From assembly GCA_030428405.1 (NCBI GenBank), contig JAUIEH010000099.1, forward strand, positions 1 through 8,281: a DNA stretch of 8,281 nt. The letters run 5' to 3'. Shown here piece after piece: positions 1 through 6,176 of the stretch. This DNA comes from Alphaproteobacteria bacterium (GTDB lineage: Bacteria; Pseudomonadota; Alphaproteobacteria; Caulobacterales; Maricaulaceae). The notes under the pieces were generated by a model. That model was not told where the DNA came from, ran no database searches, and saw nothing but the letters and a program-made list of their open reading frames with translations. Position numbers and translations under genes: made by a program. Each line of letters begins with the position of its first letter. The first letter of the stretch is position 1.

Positions 1-1
1 C

Positions 2-1045
2 GCAGCGCCCGACGGCACGACCTTGCTCGACGCACTACGCCAGCAGGTCGAGCGCGGCGTCAGCGTTGCGCGCGATGGGCGGTCATGCGCACGCGCGGAT
101 GGAGTCCGAGTACAGAATATTGGCGAGGGCCGCTTGCGCGCGGAAACCGCCTGGAGCTGCCCCAGCGCTGAAGGCGCGCTGGCGATCAGCGTCGAGGTCT
201 TGTCGCCATATTCGGCCAATCACATCCACTTCGTGCGTGTACGCATGCGGGATGGCGACTGGCGCGAAGCCGTGCTGTCAGGCGCCGCCGCGCGCGCGGT
301 GTTCGATGAAGAAGCGCCCGCGAACAACACAGCCGGCGCAACGGCGCTGCGCCACTTCGTTGTCGGCGTGGAGCACATTCTCTCCGGGCCGGACCATCTC
401 GCTTTTCTCGCTGGATTATTATTGCTGGTGACGGGACTGCGCCGGCTCCTGGCGGTGACGCTTGGCTTTACGCTCGGCCATTCGGTCACGTTGGGCCTTG
501 CGGCTCTTGGCGTGATCGCGCCGCCGGGCGCGGCCGTCGAATCTCTGATCGGTTTCTCGATCCTGTTTGTCGCCGCTGAGGCCGCAGGCGTTCTACGCAG
601 CGCCGGTGCGCGGGCTTATCTCGTCTTTATCGCGCTTGTCGTTCTGGGCGGCGTCAATGTGTTGAGCGGCGGCGCCATCGCGTGGCCGGTCTGGGCGGGG
701 CTGGCGGTGATGGCGGCGTGTTATGCGGCGTGGCTTGATGCGGGCGGCGTTGGCGGGAGTGGCGCGCCGCTGATCAGTACGGGCTTCGGCCTCGTCCACG
801 GCGTCGGCTTCGCAGGCCTTCTTCTGGAGACGGAGATATCACGCGAAACATTGCTGCCGGCTCTGGTCGGCTTCAATCTCGGCGTTGAGGCGGGGCAGGT
901 CGTGATGGTCGCAACCGCGCTCGCCGGCGCAGCGTTGTTGCGCCGCGTCGCGCCCGACATCGTTCTGGTCTGGGCGCGCGGCGGCGTGTTGGCGATATTA
1001 GCGGGTCTGGGCGCGTTCTGGTTTCTCAGTCGTGCCTGGTCGTAA
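2..1045 (+). CDS. HupE/UreJ_2-family membrane protein, 5' end missing
   Basis: The frame is open to the left edge, so the true start lies outside the window; the TTG at 23 is only the first start-like codon. Numbering from that TTG, residues 1 to about 105 form a polar, probably extracytoplasmic domain. A hydrophobic, multi-helix region then runs to the stop at 340. It opens with H111-F-V-V-G-V-E-H118 and S-G-P-D-H125-L, continues with G-F-T-L-G-H153-S-V-T-L, and later has G-F-G-L-V-H259-G-V-G-F and F-N-L-G-V-E-A-G-Q (284-292). This spacing of glycines and histidines is the HupE/UreJ_2 signature. Named relatives are accessory proteins of hydrogenase or urease, proposed nickel permeases, but members of this subgroup often stand alone and their function is unproven. 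No hydrogenase or urease gene is visible here. The conserved histidines could bind metal (inference). The gene converges on the next one with a gap of only seven bases. Confidence 0.85.
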   Translation, partial: AAPDGTTLLDALRQQVERGVSVARDGRSCARADGVRVQNIGEGRLRAETAWSCPSAEGALAISVEVLSPYSANHIHFVRVRMRDGDWREAVLSGAAARAVFDEEAPANNTAGATALRHFVVGVEHILSGPDHLAFLAGLLLLVTGLRRLLAVTLGFTLGHSVTLGLAALGVIAPPGAAVESLIGFSILFVAAEAAGVLRSAGARAYLVFIALVVLGGVNVLSGGAIAWPVWAGLAVMAACYAAWLDAGGVGGSGAPLISTGFGLVHGVGFAGLLLETEISRETLLPALVGFNLGVEAGQVVMVATALAGAALLRRVAPDIVLVWARGGVLAILAGLGAFWFLSRAWS

Positions 1046-1046
1046 G

Positions 1047-1062
1047 CGCGGCTCAGGCCGCG
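1047..1062. terminator. hairpin at convergent gene ends, possible bidirectional terminator
   Basis: CGCGGC (1047-1052) and GCCGCG (1057-1062) form a perfect 6-bp stem with the 4-base loop TCAG. It starts just after the stop at 1043-1045 and contains the minus-strand stop at 1053-1055. The position between two convergent genes suggests a shared 3' end structure. There is no T-tract on either strand, so intrinsic termination is only a guess. Confidence 0.4.
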
Positions 1063-2150
1063 GCGTCATTGAGCCAGCGTCCGACCAACCATAATCGGTC
1101 CTGACCAAAGGTCGCGCGCGCGCCGACCTTGAATGTCGGCACGCCCCACAATCCTGATGCGAATAAATCCTGGCGGTTGGCTTCGATGGTCTCGCGCCAA
1201 TCTTCGCGGGCAAGCGCTGCGTTCACATCGTCGGCAGGGATGTCCGCGCGCGCCGCCAGTGCATAGAGGCCGTCGCCCGCTGCATCCACGCCTTCGGCGA
1301 AAACGCCCTTGAGAAAGCTTTGAATGAAGGCGGGCGCGCGGCCTGTCTCATTGCGGTCCTGGCTGACCGCGACCGCCAGTCCGCGCTCAACGCCCGCGCC
1401 GACGGGATCGGCGATGGCGCCGAAGGGAAGATCGAAACGCGCCGCCTCGCGCTTGGCGTCGCGCACGATATAGATGCGCTTGGATAGCGGTACGGGCAGA
1501 GCCCGCATCACCATCGGCAGAACCGGACGCAGGCGCACGCGCGCATTCCAGCGCTCTGCCAGATCAAACACGCGCATCGCCGCAATGTAGCTATACGGAC
1601 TGCGCAGCGAGTAGAAAAACTCGATCTCTCCGCCATTCGCGGCGTTTGGCTCGCGCGGCGGCGCAAACAACATCTCATCGGGCCGCGCGCCGAGGCGCGC
1701 CTCGAGATAATGCAGCCGGTCGACGCCCCAATACCATTCGCCCTCAAACAAAGTCATGGCGCTGGAATAATGGCCGCGCTTCGCGCGCAGCGCATCGCCG
1801 GTCGACGTATCCGCATCGCGCGCGAGCGTATCCTGATCCGGCGTGAGGCCATATTCCGGCACGATGATACGGGCGTCCTCGCGCGCAAATGCCGCGAGAA
1901 GCTCGGGCTGCGGCGCAGCGGACACATCCGGCGGCGATACGGCGTGCGTGGCGACGTCGAGCCCGTAGCGCTCGGCGAGACGAAGTGCGGCTTGGGCGAG
2001 AAGCTCTGAATAAGGATCGCCCGCCTGAAGGAAAATGTCGGCGCGTTTGGCGCCGCCGCGCAAGCCGCGGGCGGCGGCCCGCATGGCCCGCGCGCCATTG
2101 CGCAGGCGCGTGCTCGTCAAAAGACGCGGAACGAGCGTCTTCGCACTCAC
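1053..2150 (-). CDS. DsbA-family / HCCA-isomerase-like protein, two thioredoxin folds
   Basis: The protein has 365 residues, starts at GTG, and has no cysteine at all, so it cannot be a CXXC oxidoreductase. The C-terminal half (about 175-362) has the pattern of 2-hydroxychromene-2-carboxylate isomerase and related GST-kappa/DsbA proteins: a beta strand ending in F-Y-S-L-R-S-P-Y-S-Y (179-188), then a helical insert, then G-L-W-G-V-P-T-F (333-340) with the expected cis-proline at 338, and G-Q-D-R-L (349-353). The N-terminal half (about 36-153) repeats the same plan in degenerate form: F-L-Q-A-G-D-P-Y-S (40-48), L-A-E-R-Y-G-L-D-V, and W-G-V-D-R-L-H-Y-L-E (141-150). It is roughly twice the length of a single-domain isomerase. 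The GTG start overlaps the stop of the upstream DUF1330 gene (GTGA), so translation is probably coupled. The substrate is unknown; a glutathione-linked isomerase or transferase of aromatic compounds is the family-based guess. Confidence 0.82.
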   Translation of the reverse strand: MSAKTLVPRLLTSTRLRNGARAMRAAARGLRGGAKRADIFLQAGDPYSELLAQAALRLAERYGLDVATHAVSPPDVSAAPQPELLAAFAREDARIIVPEYGLTPDQDTLARDADTSTGDALRAKRGHYSSAMTLFEGEWYWGVDRLHYLEARLGARPDEMLFAPPREPNAANGGEIEFFYSLRSPYSYIAAMRVFDLAERWNARVRLRPVLPMVMRALPVPLSKRIYIVRDAKREAARFDLPFGAIADPVGAGVERGLAVAVSQDRNETGRAPAFIQSFLKGVFAEGVDAAGDGLYALAARADIPADDVNAALAREDWRETIEANRQDLFASGLWGVPTFKVGARATFGQDRLWLVGRWLNDAAA

Positions 2151-2563
2151 GAGGCCTGCGCGGGCATGCGGCAGGGGATGAGGAGCTGACCGGCGAGCCC
2201 GGCCTTTCGGTGCGGCGCGATTTCGCGGAATTCAGGCGACTGGGTGATTTCGGCCATCACCGCGGCGGAGGGGTAGGTCACGATCGCGACCATGTCCCAC
2301 ATCTCTGGCACATCGCCGATCAGCAAGCCGTCCACTTCTGCGGAAAACACCATGTCGCCGCCGGCTTTGCGGACGAGTTCGATCATCGGACCGCCATAGC
2401 GGAAATAGGCGTCCCGACCGCTGACATCTGCGTCGCGGCCATCTTGATATTCGGCGCGGTCGCGGAACTTGAGGAGGTTCAACATGTGCACGGGGCCGTC
2501 GCCGGAGGCGATGAAGCGCTCCAGCTGCTCATGCGTCGGTTCCAAAGCGTTCATGGTCGTCAT
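2147..2563 (-). CDS. DUF1330 domain protein
   Basis: The protein has 138 residues and no signal peptide or membrane segment, so it is probably cytoplasmic. After a short N-terminal helix (T-H-E-Q-L-E-R-F) comes G-P-V-H-M-L-N-L-L-K-F-R (24-35), then G-R-D-A-Y-F-R-Y-G, then a middle strand G-G-D-M-V-F-S, and the C-terminal segment W-D-M-V-A-I-V-T-Y-P-S, followed by F-R-E-I-A-P-H-R-K-A-G-L. This is the DUF1330 pattern, a small dimeric alpha/beta-barrel fold related to EthD-type and monooxygenase-type barrels, with no established reaction. ATG codons at 2563 and 2554 are both in frame; the first is chosen for length and neither has a strong ribosome binding site. It is the first gene of a two-gene unit, and its TGA overlaps the GTG of the thioredoxin-fold gene. 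Coupling of these two genes suggests a shared small-molecule pathway (inference). Confidence 0.85.
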   Translation of the reverse strand: MTTMNALEPTHEQLERFIASGDGPVHMLNLLKFRDRAEYQDGRDADVSGRDAYFRYGGPMIELVRKAGGDMVFSAEVDGLLIGDVPEMWDMVAIVTYPSAAVMAEITQSPEFREIAPHRKAGLAGQLLIPCRMPAQAS

Positions 2564-2587
2564 TATACGTCCAATGCCGGCATGTTA

Positions 2588-2615
2588 GCGTCGGCTCATC
2601 AAATCGCGCCGACGC
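2588..2615. repeat. inverted repeat 1 in the divergent gap (7 bp arms)
   Basis: GCGTCGG (2588-2594) and CCGACGC (2609-2615) are perfect inverted arms separated by 14 bases. It lies in the gap between the divergent DUF1330 and YjbR-like genes. It could be an operator or an RNA stem; nothing here decides between them. Confidence 0.4.
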
Positions 2616-2625
2616 GCTCGTGTCC

Positions 2626-2641
2626 ATCGCGAAGTCGCGAT
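2626..2641. promoter_or_regulatory. 16-bp dyad, candidate operator
   Basis: ATCGCGA (2626-2632) and TCGCGAT (2635-2641) are perfect inverted arms around the two bases AG. The compact, nearly palindromic form fits a dimeric repressor site better than an RNA hairpin, because the 2-base spacer is too short for a normal loop. It sits about midway between the divergent starts at 2563 and 2675, where it could control both genes. The regulator is unknown. GC-rich DNA makes CG-rich palindromes commoner by chance, which limits confidence. Confidence 0.4.
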
Positions 2642-2654
2642 TGATTGCAAGGCG

Positions 2655-2674
2655 GGCGCGACTATCATCGCGCC
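2655..2674 (+). promoter_or_regulatory. hairpin ending directly at the ATG of the YjbR-like gene
   Basis: GGCGCGA (2655-2661) and TCGCGCC (2668-2674) form a perfect 7-bp stem with the 6-base loop CTATCA. The right arm touches the ATG at 2675, and no Shine-Dalgarno sequence is visible where one is expected. If the transcript starts upstream, this stem would hinder initiation at 2675. If transcription starts inside or at the end of it, the element would act as a DNA site and the mRNA would be leaderless or start at a later codon. Confidence 0.4.
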
Positions 2675-3070
2675 ATGGCGAAGACCGAGGCAGGCAAGGC
2701 GCAAGCCGATATGCATCCCGCCGCCGCAGCCTTGCGCGAGGCGGCGCTCGGCTATCCGGAGACTGTTGAGGATTTCCCCTGGGGCGAGGCGGCGTTCAAA
2801 GTGCGTGGCAAGAAAGTGTTCTGCTTTCTCTGGACCAAGGAGGATGGCGGCTTTTCCACGACGTTGAAGCTGCCCTGGCGCGCGGATGCGGCGTTAGAGA
2901 ACGATTTCGCCGCGCCGACCGGCTACGGCCTCGGCAAGTCGGGCTGGGTGACGTGCACGTTCGAGGCGGACGACGACGTCCCCGAGGCGCTTTTGCTGGA
3001 TTGGCTGGATGAAAGCTGGCGCGCGGTGGCGCCTAAGAAAATGTCTGCGGCGTACCCGGCGCCGCTCTGA
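2675..3070 (+). CDS. YjbR/MmcQ-family DNA-binding-like protein
   Basis: Read from the ATG at 2675 the protein has 131 residues, a usual length for the family. The core is recognisable: A-L-G-Y-P-E-T-V-E-D-F-P-W-G (24-37), A-A-F-K-V-R-G-K-K-V-F-C-F-L, a strand T-T-L-K-L-P-W, then G-Y-G-L-G-K-S-G-W-V (80-89), and the C-terminal helix L-L-L-D-W-L-D-E-S-W-R-A-V-A-P-K-K (104-120). YjbR/MmcQ proteins share a CyaY-like (frataxin-like) fold and are annotated as DNA-binding, but their cellular role is not established. The start is uncertain. A TTG at 2645 would add ten residues, and an ATG at 2711 lies just before the conserved part. None has a convincing ribosome binding site, and a hairpin abuts the 2675 ATG. 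The gene stands alone, divergent from the DUF1330 unit and convergent with the next gene. Confidence 0.85.
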   Translation: MAKTEAGKAQADMHPAAAALREAALGYPETVEDFPWGEAAFKVRGKKVFCFLWTKEDGGFSTTLKLPWRADAALENDFAAPTGYGLGKSGWVTCTFEADDDVPEALLLDWLDESWRAVAPKKMSAAYPAPL

Positions 3071-3097
3071 CGCCCGGTTACGCTGTTCGGAAAGCTC

Positions 3098-3110
3098 AGC
3101 GTCGAACGCT
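3098..3110. terminator. short stem between convergent gene ends
   Basis: AGCGT (3098-3102) and ACGCT (3106-3110) pair around CGA. A competing stem CGCTG (3081-3085) with CAGCG (3097-3101) is also possible. Both are short and lack a T-tract. They are listed only because the 39-base gap separates two convergent genes that must both end here. Confidence 0.2.
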
Positions 3111-3514
3111 CAGCAATACTCGTTCACCCACTCGATCGTGCGGTAGAAATAAGTCCGCGCGACCTGATCGTCTATGGCGAGGGCGTCGCGATAAAGCTCG
3201 CAGGCGCGTGTTGTGTTGCCGCCTTCAAGGGCGGCGCGCGCTGAATGCGTCATGGCGGTGATGCGCCGATGCGCGCTCGTCTCAGCCTCGTAACGCGCAC
3301 GCGCATTCGCAGCCGCATCGCGCTCGGCGTAGAACTGGTCCGCGTTGGCGGCGACTTCTGCATTGACGGACGCGTTGAGGTCGTCGGCGCGGATCCAGTC
3401 GCGTGGGTCGTGATAGGGACCCTTTTGCGCGGAAGCAGCCGCAGCGACGGCGAGTGTGGCGATCGCGCCGGACACAAGCGCGCTCGTCGCAGTATGTATT
3501 GAAATCACACGCAT
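3110..3514 (-). CDS. small exported protein with one TPR-like helix pair, function unknown
   Basis: I do not recognise this gene's family. Read from the ATG at 3514 it has 134 residues; an ATG at 3529 would add M-S-G-V-R. The later start is preferred because it puts a basic residue directly before a hydrophobic stretch (T-S-A-L-V-S-G-A-I-A-T-L-A-V-A-A-A) ending in A-S-A before Q, a good signal peptidase I site. A purine-rich GGGGGTGAGG lies just upstream but is very close to this ATG, so the start is not settled. The mature part is about 105 residues, mostly helical and polar, with many alanines and charges. Near the C-terminus, A-L-E-G-G-N-T-T-R-A-C-E-L-Y-R-D-A-L-A-I-D resembles one tetratricopeptide helix pair. 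Two cysteines remain, in that helix and as the last residue, and could form a disulfide in the periplasm. It lies 56 bases downstream of trmFO and may share its transcript. Confidence 0.68.
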   Translation of the reverse strand: MRVISIHTATSALVSGAIATLAVAAAASAQKGPYHDPRDWIRADDLNASVNAEVAANADQFYAERDAAANARARYEAETSAHRRITAMTHSARAALEGGNTTRACELYRDALAIDDQVARTYFYRTIEWVNEYC

Positions 3515-3533
3515 CCTCACCCCCGACATCTCG

Positions 3534-3551
3534 CGGCGTCAGAAAACGCCG
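3534..3551 (-). terminator. hairpin downstream of trmFO
   Basis: CGGCGT (3534-3539) and ACGCCG (3546-3551) form a perfect 6-bp stem with a 6-base loop. It lies 20 bases past the trmFO stop on the minus strand and before the small exported protein gene. There is no U-tract, so it could end or only attenuate transcription, or protect the trmFO 3' end. Confidence 0.35.
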
Positions 3552-3570
3552 AGACATGCATTTCGCGCGC

Positions 3571-4983
3571 CTATTGGGCGGGAATTGGGCGTGCTTGCGC
3601 AGTCGCTTGCAGCCAGTCATCGAAATCGGTGAGGGCGCGCTGCGTCCAGGCGCGTTTGCGCGCAATGGACTTGGCTTTGCCGCGCAGCCGCTTGCCGTCT
3701 TCGCCTTTGGTCGGCGCCTCGACCGGCGGGAACAGCCCGAAATTGACGTTCATCGGCTGGAACGCCCCTTTGGCGCCCTCGAGGTGTCCGCCGGTGATGT
3801 GGCTTAGCAGCGCGCCCATCGCTGTTGTCGGAGGCGGCGCATTGAACGGCGCGCCCGTGCGTTCCGCTGCGGCGAAGCGTCCGGCGAGCAGACCCATGGC
3901 GGCGGATTCTACATAGCCCTCGCAGCCCGTGATCTGTCCGGCGAAGCGCAGACGCGGGCTTGCGCGCAGGCGCAGCGTCTCATCGAGCAATTTGGGCGCG
4001 TTGAGGAAGGTGTTGCGGTGAATGCCTCCGAGGCGTGCGAAGCGCGCATTCTCCAGACCGGGGATCATTTTGAAGACCTCGGTCTGGGCGCCATAAGCAA
4101 GCTTTGTCTGAAAGCCGACCATGTTGAACAAGGTCGCCAGCGCATTGTCCTGACGTAGCTGGACGATGGCGTAAGCTTTGGTTTCGGGCGCATGCGGATT
4201 GGTCAGCCCGACCGGCTTCATCGGTCCGTGACGCAAGGTCTCGCGGCCGCGTTCGGCCATGACTTCGATCGGCAGGCAGCCTTCGAAATAGGGCGTATCT
4301 TTTTCCCAGTCCTTGAACTGAGTTTTAGGCGCGGCCAGAAGGGCGTCGATGAACGCCTCGTATTCGTCCTTATCCATCGGGCAATTGAGATAAGCCGCCT
4401 TGTCGGCCTCGGTCTCGCCTTTGTCATAGCGCGACTGAAACCAGGCCTTGTCCATGTCTACGCTGTCGACATGGACGATGGGCGCGATGGCGTCGAAAAA
4501 GGCGAGCGCATCCTCACCCGTCAGCCCACGTATCGCATCGGCCAGCGGCGCGCTGGTGAGCGGGCCTGTCGCGATGATGACGCTGTCCCAGTCATCCGGC
4601 GGCAGAGCGTCGACATGCTCGCGCCTCACCTCGATCAGAGGTTCGGCTTCAAGCGCTGCAGTGACGCGCTCGGAAAACGCTTCGCGATCAACAGCGAGCG
4701 CACCGCCGGCGGGCACGCGCGCCTCATCGGCCGCGCGCATGATCAGCCCGTCCGCGCGCCGCATTTCTTCGTGCAGGAGCCCCACCGCGTTTTGTTCTGC
4801 GTCGTCGGAGCGAAACGAATTGGAGCAGACCAGCTCGGCGAGCCCCTCGCCTTGATGCGCGGGCGTGGTCTGGACGGGCCGCATCTCATGGATGATGGCG
4901 CGCACGCCTGCGCGCGCAAGTTGCCAGGCGGCTTCCGAGCCGGCGAGCCCGCCGCCGATGATATGAACCGGGTTTGTCGTCAT
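3571..4983 (-). CDS. trmFO: TrmFO, folate- and FAD-dependent tRNA (uracil-54-C5)-methyltransferase
   Basis: This enzyme makes ribothymidine at position 54 of the tRNA T-loop, using methylenetetrahydrofolate as carbon donor and reduced FAD, in place of the SAM-dependent TrmA. The protein has 470 residues, a normal length. The N-terminus is a Rossmann FAD-binding motif, I-I-G-G-G-L-A-G-S-E-A-A (8-19), followed by H-E-M-R-P at 32-36. The catalytic cysteine is in L-V-C53-S-N-S-F, the same number as in Bacillus subtilis, and the second family cysteine is C201 in Y-L-N-C-P-M. Further conserved blocks are F-E-G-C-L-P-I-E (233-240), H-G-P-M-K-P-V-G-L (252-260), G-G-I-H-R-N-T-F (319-326) and G-Q-I-T-G-C-E-G-Y-V-E-S (349-360), the second FAD contact. 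The start is the ATG at 4983, preceded by AGGA; the frame runs upstream to 5067, but the family N-terminus begins here. It diverges from the membrane cluster to its right. Confidence 0.97.
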   Translation of the reverse strand: MTTNPVHIIGGGLAGSEAAWQLARAGVRAIIHEMRPVQTTPAHQGEGLAELVCSNSFRSDDAEQNAVGLLHEEMRRADGLIMRAADEARVPAGGALAVDREAFSERVTAALEAEPLIEVRREHVDALPPDDWDSVIIATGPLTSAPLADAIRGLTGEDALAFFDAIAPIVHVDSVDMDKAWFQSRYDKGETEADKAAYLNCPMDKDEYEAFIDALLAAPKTQFKDWEKDTPYFEGCLPIEVMAERGRETLRHGPMKPVGLTNPHAPETKAYAIVQLRQDNALATLFNMVGFQTKLAYGAQTEVFKMIPGLENARFARLGGIHRNTFLNAPKLLDETLRLRASPRLRFAGQITGCEGYVESAAMGLLAGRFAAAERTGAPFNAPPPTTAMGALLSHITGGHLEGAKGAFQPMNVNFGLFPPVEAPTKGEDGKRLRGKAKSIARKRAWTQRALTDFDDWLQATAQARPIPAQ

Positions 4984-5139
4984 GAGTCCTATTTGAAGGG
5001 CTTGGCGCGTCGAGAAAAGGGGGAACCCGCTTGGTCGCCCCAATTGAGCCATGCGATCGTCATGCAAGCCGTGTCATGTTCGTAGTCGACGCGGCCGCCA
5101 GGGTCGCCGGCGCAAAGAGGAAGAGGCGAGGAGCCGAAC
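4984..5139. other. divergent intergenic region, trmFO and membrane cluster
   Basis: This 156-base gap must contain the promoters of trmFO (leftward) and of the membrane cluster (rightward). I find no convincing -35/-10 pair on either strand. A TTGCAT near 5059-5064 read leftward, with AATTGG about 16 bases further on, is too weak to call. The clear signals are AGGA just before the trmFO ATG and GAGGAG (5128-5133), six bases before the rightward ATG. Confidence 0.6.
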
Positions 5140-6105
5140 ATGAGAGAGTTTTCCGCATCCGTCGCAGCCTTTCACGGCTTCGGCATCATCAAGCGCGATC
5201 CGCTGACGGTGCTCGGGCTTATCTTGCTGATGACGGCGTTCGCGGCCTGGGCGGCGATGAGCGTCGTGCCGCTTTACGCTGATTTGTTGGAGCAATCCTT
5301 CGAGCCGAGAACGATGAGCGACGCTGAGACGCTTGCGTTCATGCTCGATTTTTATTCCGGCATCGGCCCGATCTTCCTCGCTTCGCTGGCCTTGGCGATG
5401 GTGATTTTCGGCGCGCTCTACCGCTCGAACATTTTCGGACAATCGCGCGGCTGGTTGTTGGGCTTGAAGCTCGGCATGGACGAGCTTCGCATGCTCATCG
5501 TGTTCATCGTTGTCGGTCTGGTCGCCTATCTGCCGCTTGTCGGCGCTTCGATCGGCGGCATGGTTGTCGGCAGCGTGGTCATGGCGGGCTCGGGAGGCGA
5601 AGCTGGCATGGCTGCGATCGGCGGCGTCATCATGGCGCTTGGCGTGATCATCGGCTTCTGCCTGTTCATCTGGATCGGCTGCCGGTTGACCCCTGCGGCG
5701 GCGGCGAGCGTGGGCGAAGGCCGCTTTGTCATTTTCGAGGTCTGGCCGACCACAAAGGGCAAGTTCTGGTCGATCTTCGGCGCTTATCTTCTGCTCTACA
5801 TCGTTATGATGGTGGCGCAGACCATCCTCATGTTCGTGGTCTTGTTCGCGATTTTCGGAACCGTCGCCGCCGGCGCAGATCTGAATACGACAACAGGCGG
5901 CGCAGGGTTCGACCCGGAAGTGTATGACGCCATGCGCTCGATCGCATTCGGCCCGGCGTTGATCGTCGGCTCGTTGGTCTACGCCGTCATGACCATATTG
6001 TTCTATTCGGCCTGGACCGGCATCGGCGCCGTTGCGTATCGGACCTTGTATCCGGGCGCGGCCAATCCTGACGCGGCTGCGCCTGCGCCGAGCGTGACGG
6101 GGTGA
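5140..6105 (+). CDS. uncharacterised multi-pass membrane protein
   Basis: The 321-residue protein begins at an ATG with a strong GAGGAG site six bases upstream. Hydrophobic segments lie at about 22-47, 76-95, 117-147 (one long or two short helices), 159-182, 212-243 and 270-298, which gives roughly six membrane spans. The N-terminus M-R-E-F-S-A-S-V-A-A-F-H-G-F carries few charges, and the tail after 306 is a short Ala/Pro-rich stretch. A loop F-E-V-W-P-T-T-K-G-K-F-W (199-210) before the fifth segment resembles the amphipathic segments of YciC/DUF975-like and glycerophosphodiester-phosphodiesterase-membrane-domain proteins, but I cannot assign it firmly. No catalytic motif is seen. It lies 71 bases before the first CPBP protease in the same direction, so it may be the first gene of that unit. 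A role in envelope biology is only an inference from that company. Confidence 0.82.
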   Translation: MREFSASVAAFHGFGIIKRDPLTVLGLILLMTAFAAWAAMSVVPLYADLLEQSFEPRTMSDAETLAFMLDFYSGIGPIFLASLALAMVIFGALYRSNIFGQSRGWLLGLKLGMDELRMLIVFIVVGLVAYLPLVGASIGGMVVGSVVMAGSGGEAGMAAIGGVIMALGVIIGFCLFIWIGCRLTPAAAASVGEGRFVIFEVWPTTKGKFWSIFGAYLLLYIVMMVAQTILMFVVLFAIFGTVAAGADLNTTTGGAGFDPEVYDAMRSIAFGPALIVGSLVYAVMTILFYSAWTGIGAVAYRTLYPGAANPDAAAPAPSVTG

Positions 6106-6114
6106 ACGATCTAC

Positions 6115-6142
6115 CGGGCCGGCGTTAAAAAGCGCCGGCCCG
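6115..6142 (+). terminator. strong GC hairpin between the membrane gene and the first CPBP gene
   Basis: CGGGCCGGCG (6115-6124) and CGCCGGCCCG (6133-6142) form a perfect 10-bp stem with the A-rich loop TTAAAAAG. It starts ten bases after the stop of the membrane protein gene. No T-run follows, so full termination is doubtful. It could be a partial terminator or an mRNA-stabilising end that lets expression differ between the first gene and the two proteases. Confidence 0.55.
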
Positions 6143-6176
6143 TCCTGCGCCAAATCTGCGCGATTGAGGAGCATTT

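Noticed and set aside
1889..2644. 251-codon plus-strand open frame over the DUF1330 and DsbA-like genes
   Set aside because: It is antisense to two recognisable protein families joined by a 4-base overlap, and the translated sequence shows no domain pattern.
4984..5067. 28-codon N-terminal extension of TrmFO
   Set aside because: The frame is open, but the FAD-binding N-terminus starts at the ATG at 4983, which has AGGA upstream, and family members do not carry such an extension.
5044..5080. TTGAGC as a -35 box for the membrane cluster
   Set aside because: No -10-like hexamer occurs at 16-18 bases. CATGTT at 5075 is about 25 bases away.
4192..5085. 297-codon plus-strand open frame opposite trmFO
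   Set aside because: It is antisense to trmFO, whose family motifs are unambiguous on the other strand.
5074..6174. 366-codon minus-strand open frame opposite the membrane protein gene
   Set aside because: Its composition is very rich in Arg, His, Asp and Gln with no fold-like pattern. This is the usual mirror of a hydrophobic GC-rich gene. The plus-strand gene has a strong ribosome binding site and coherent membrane segments.
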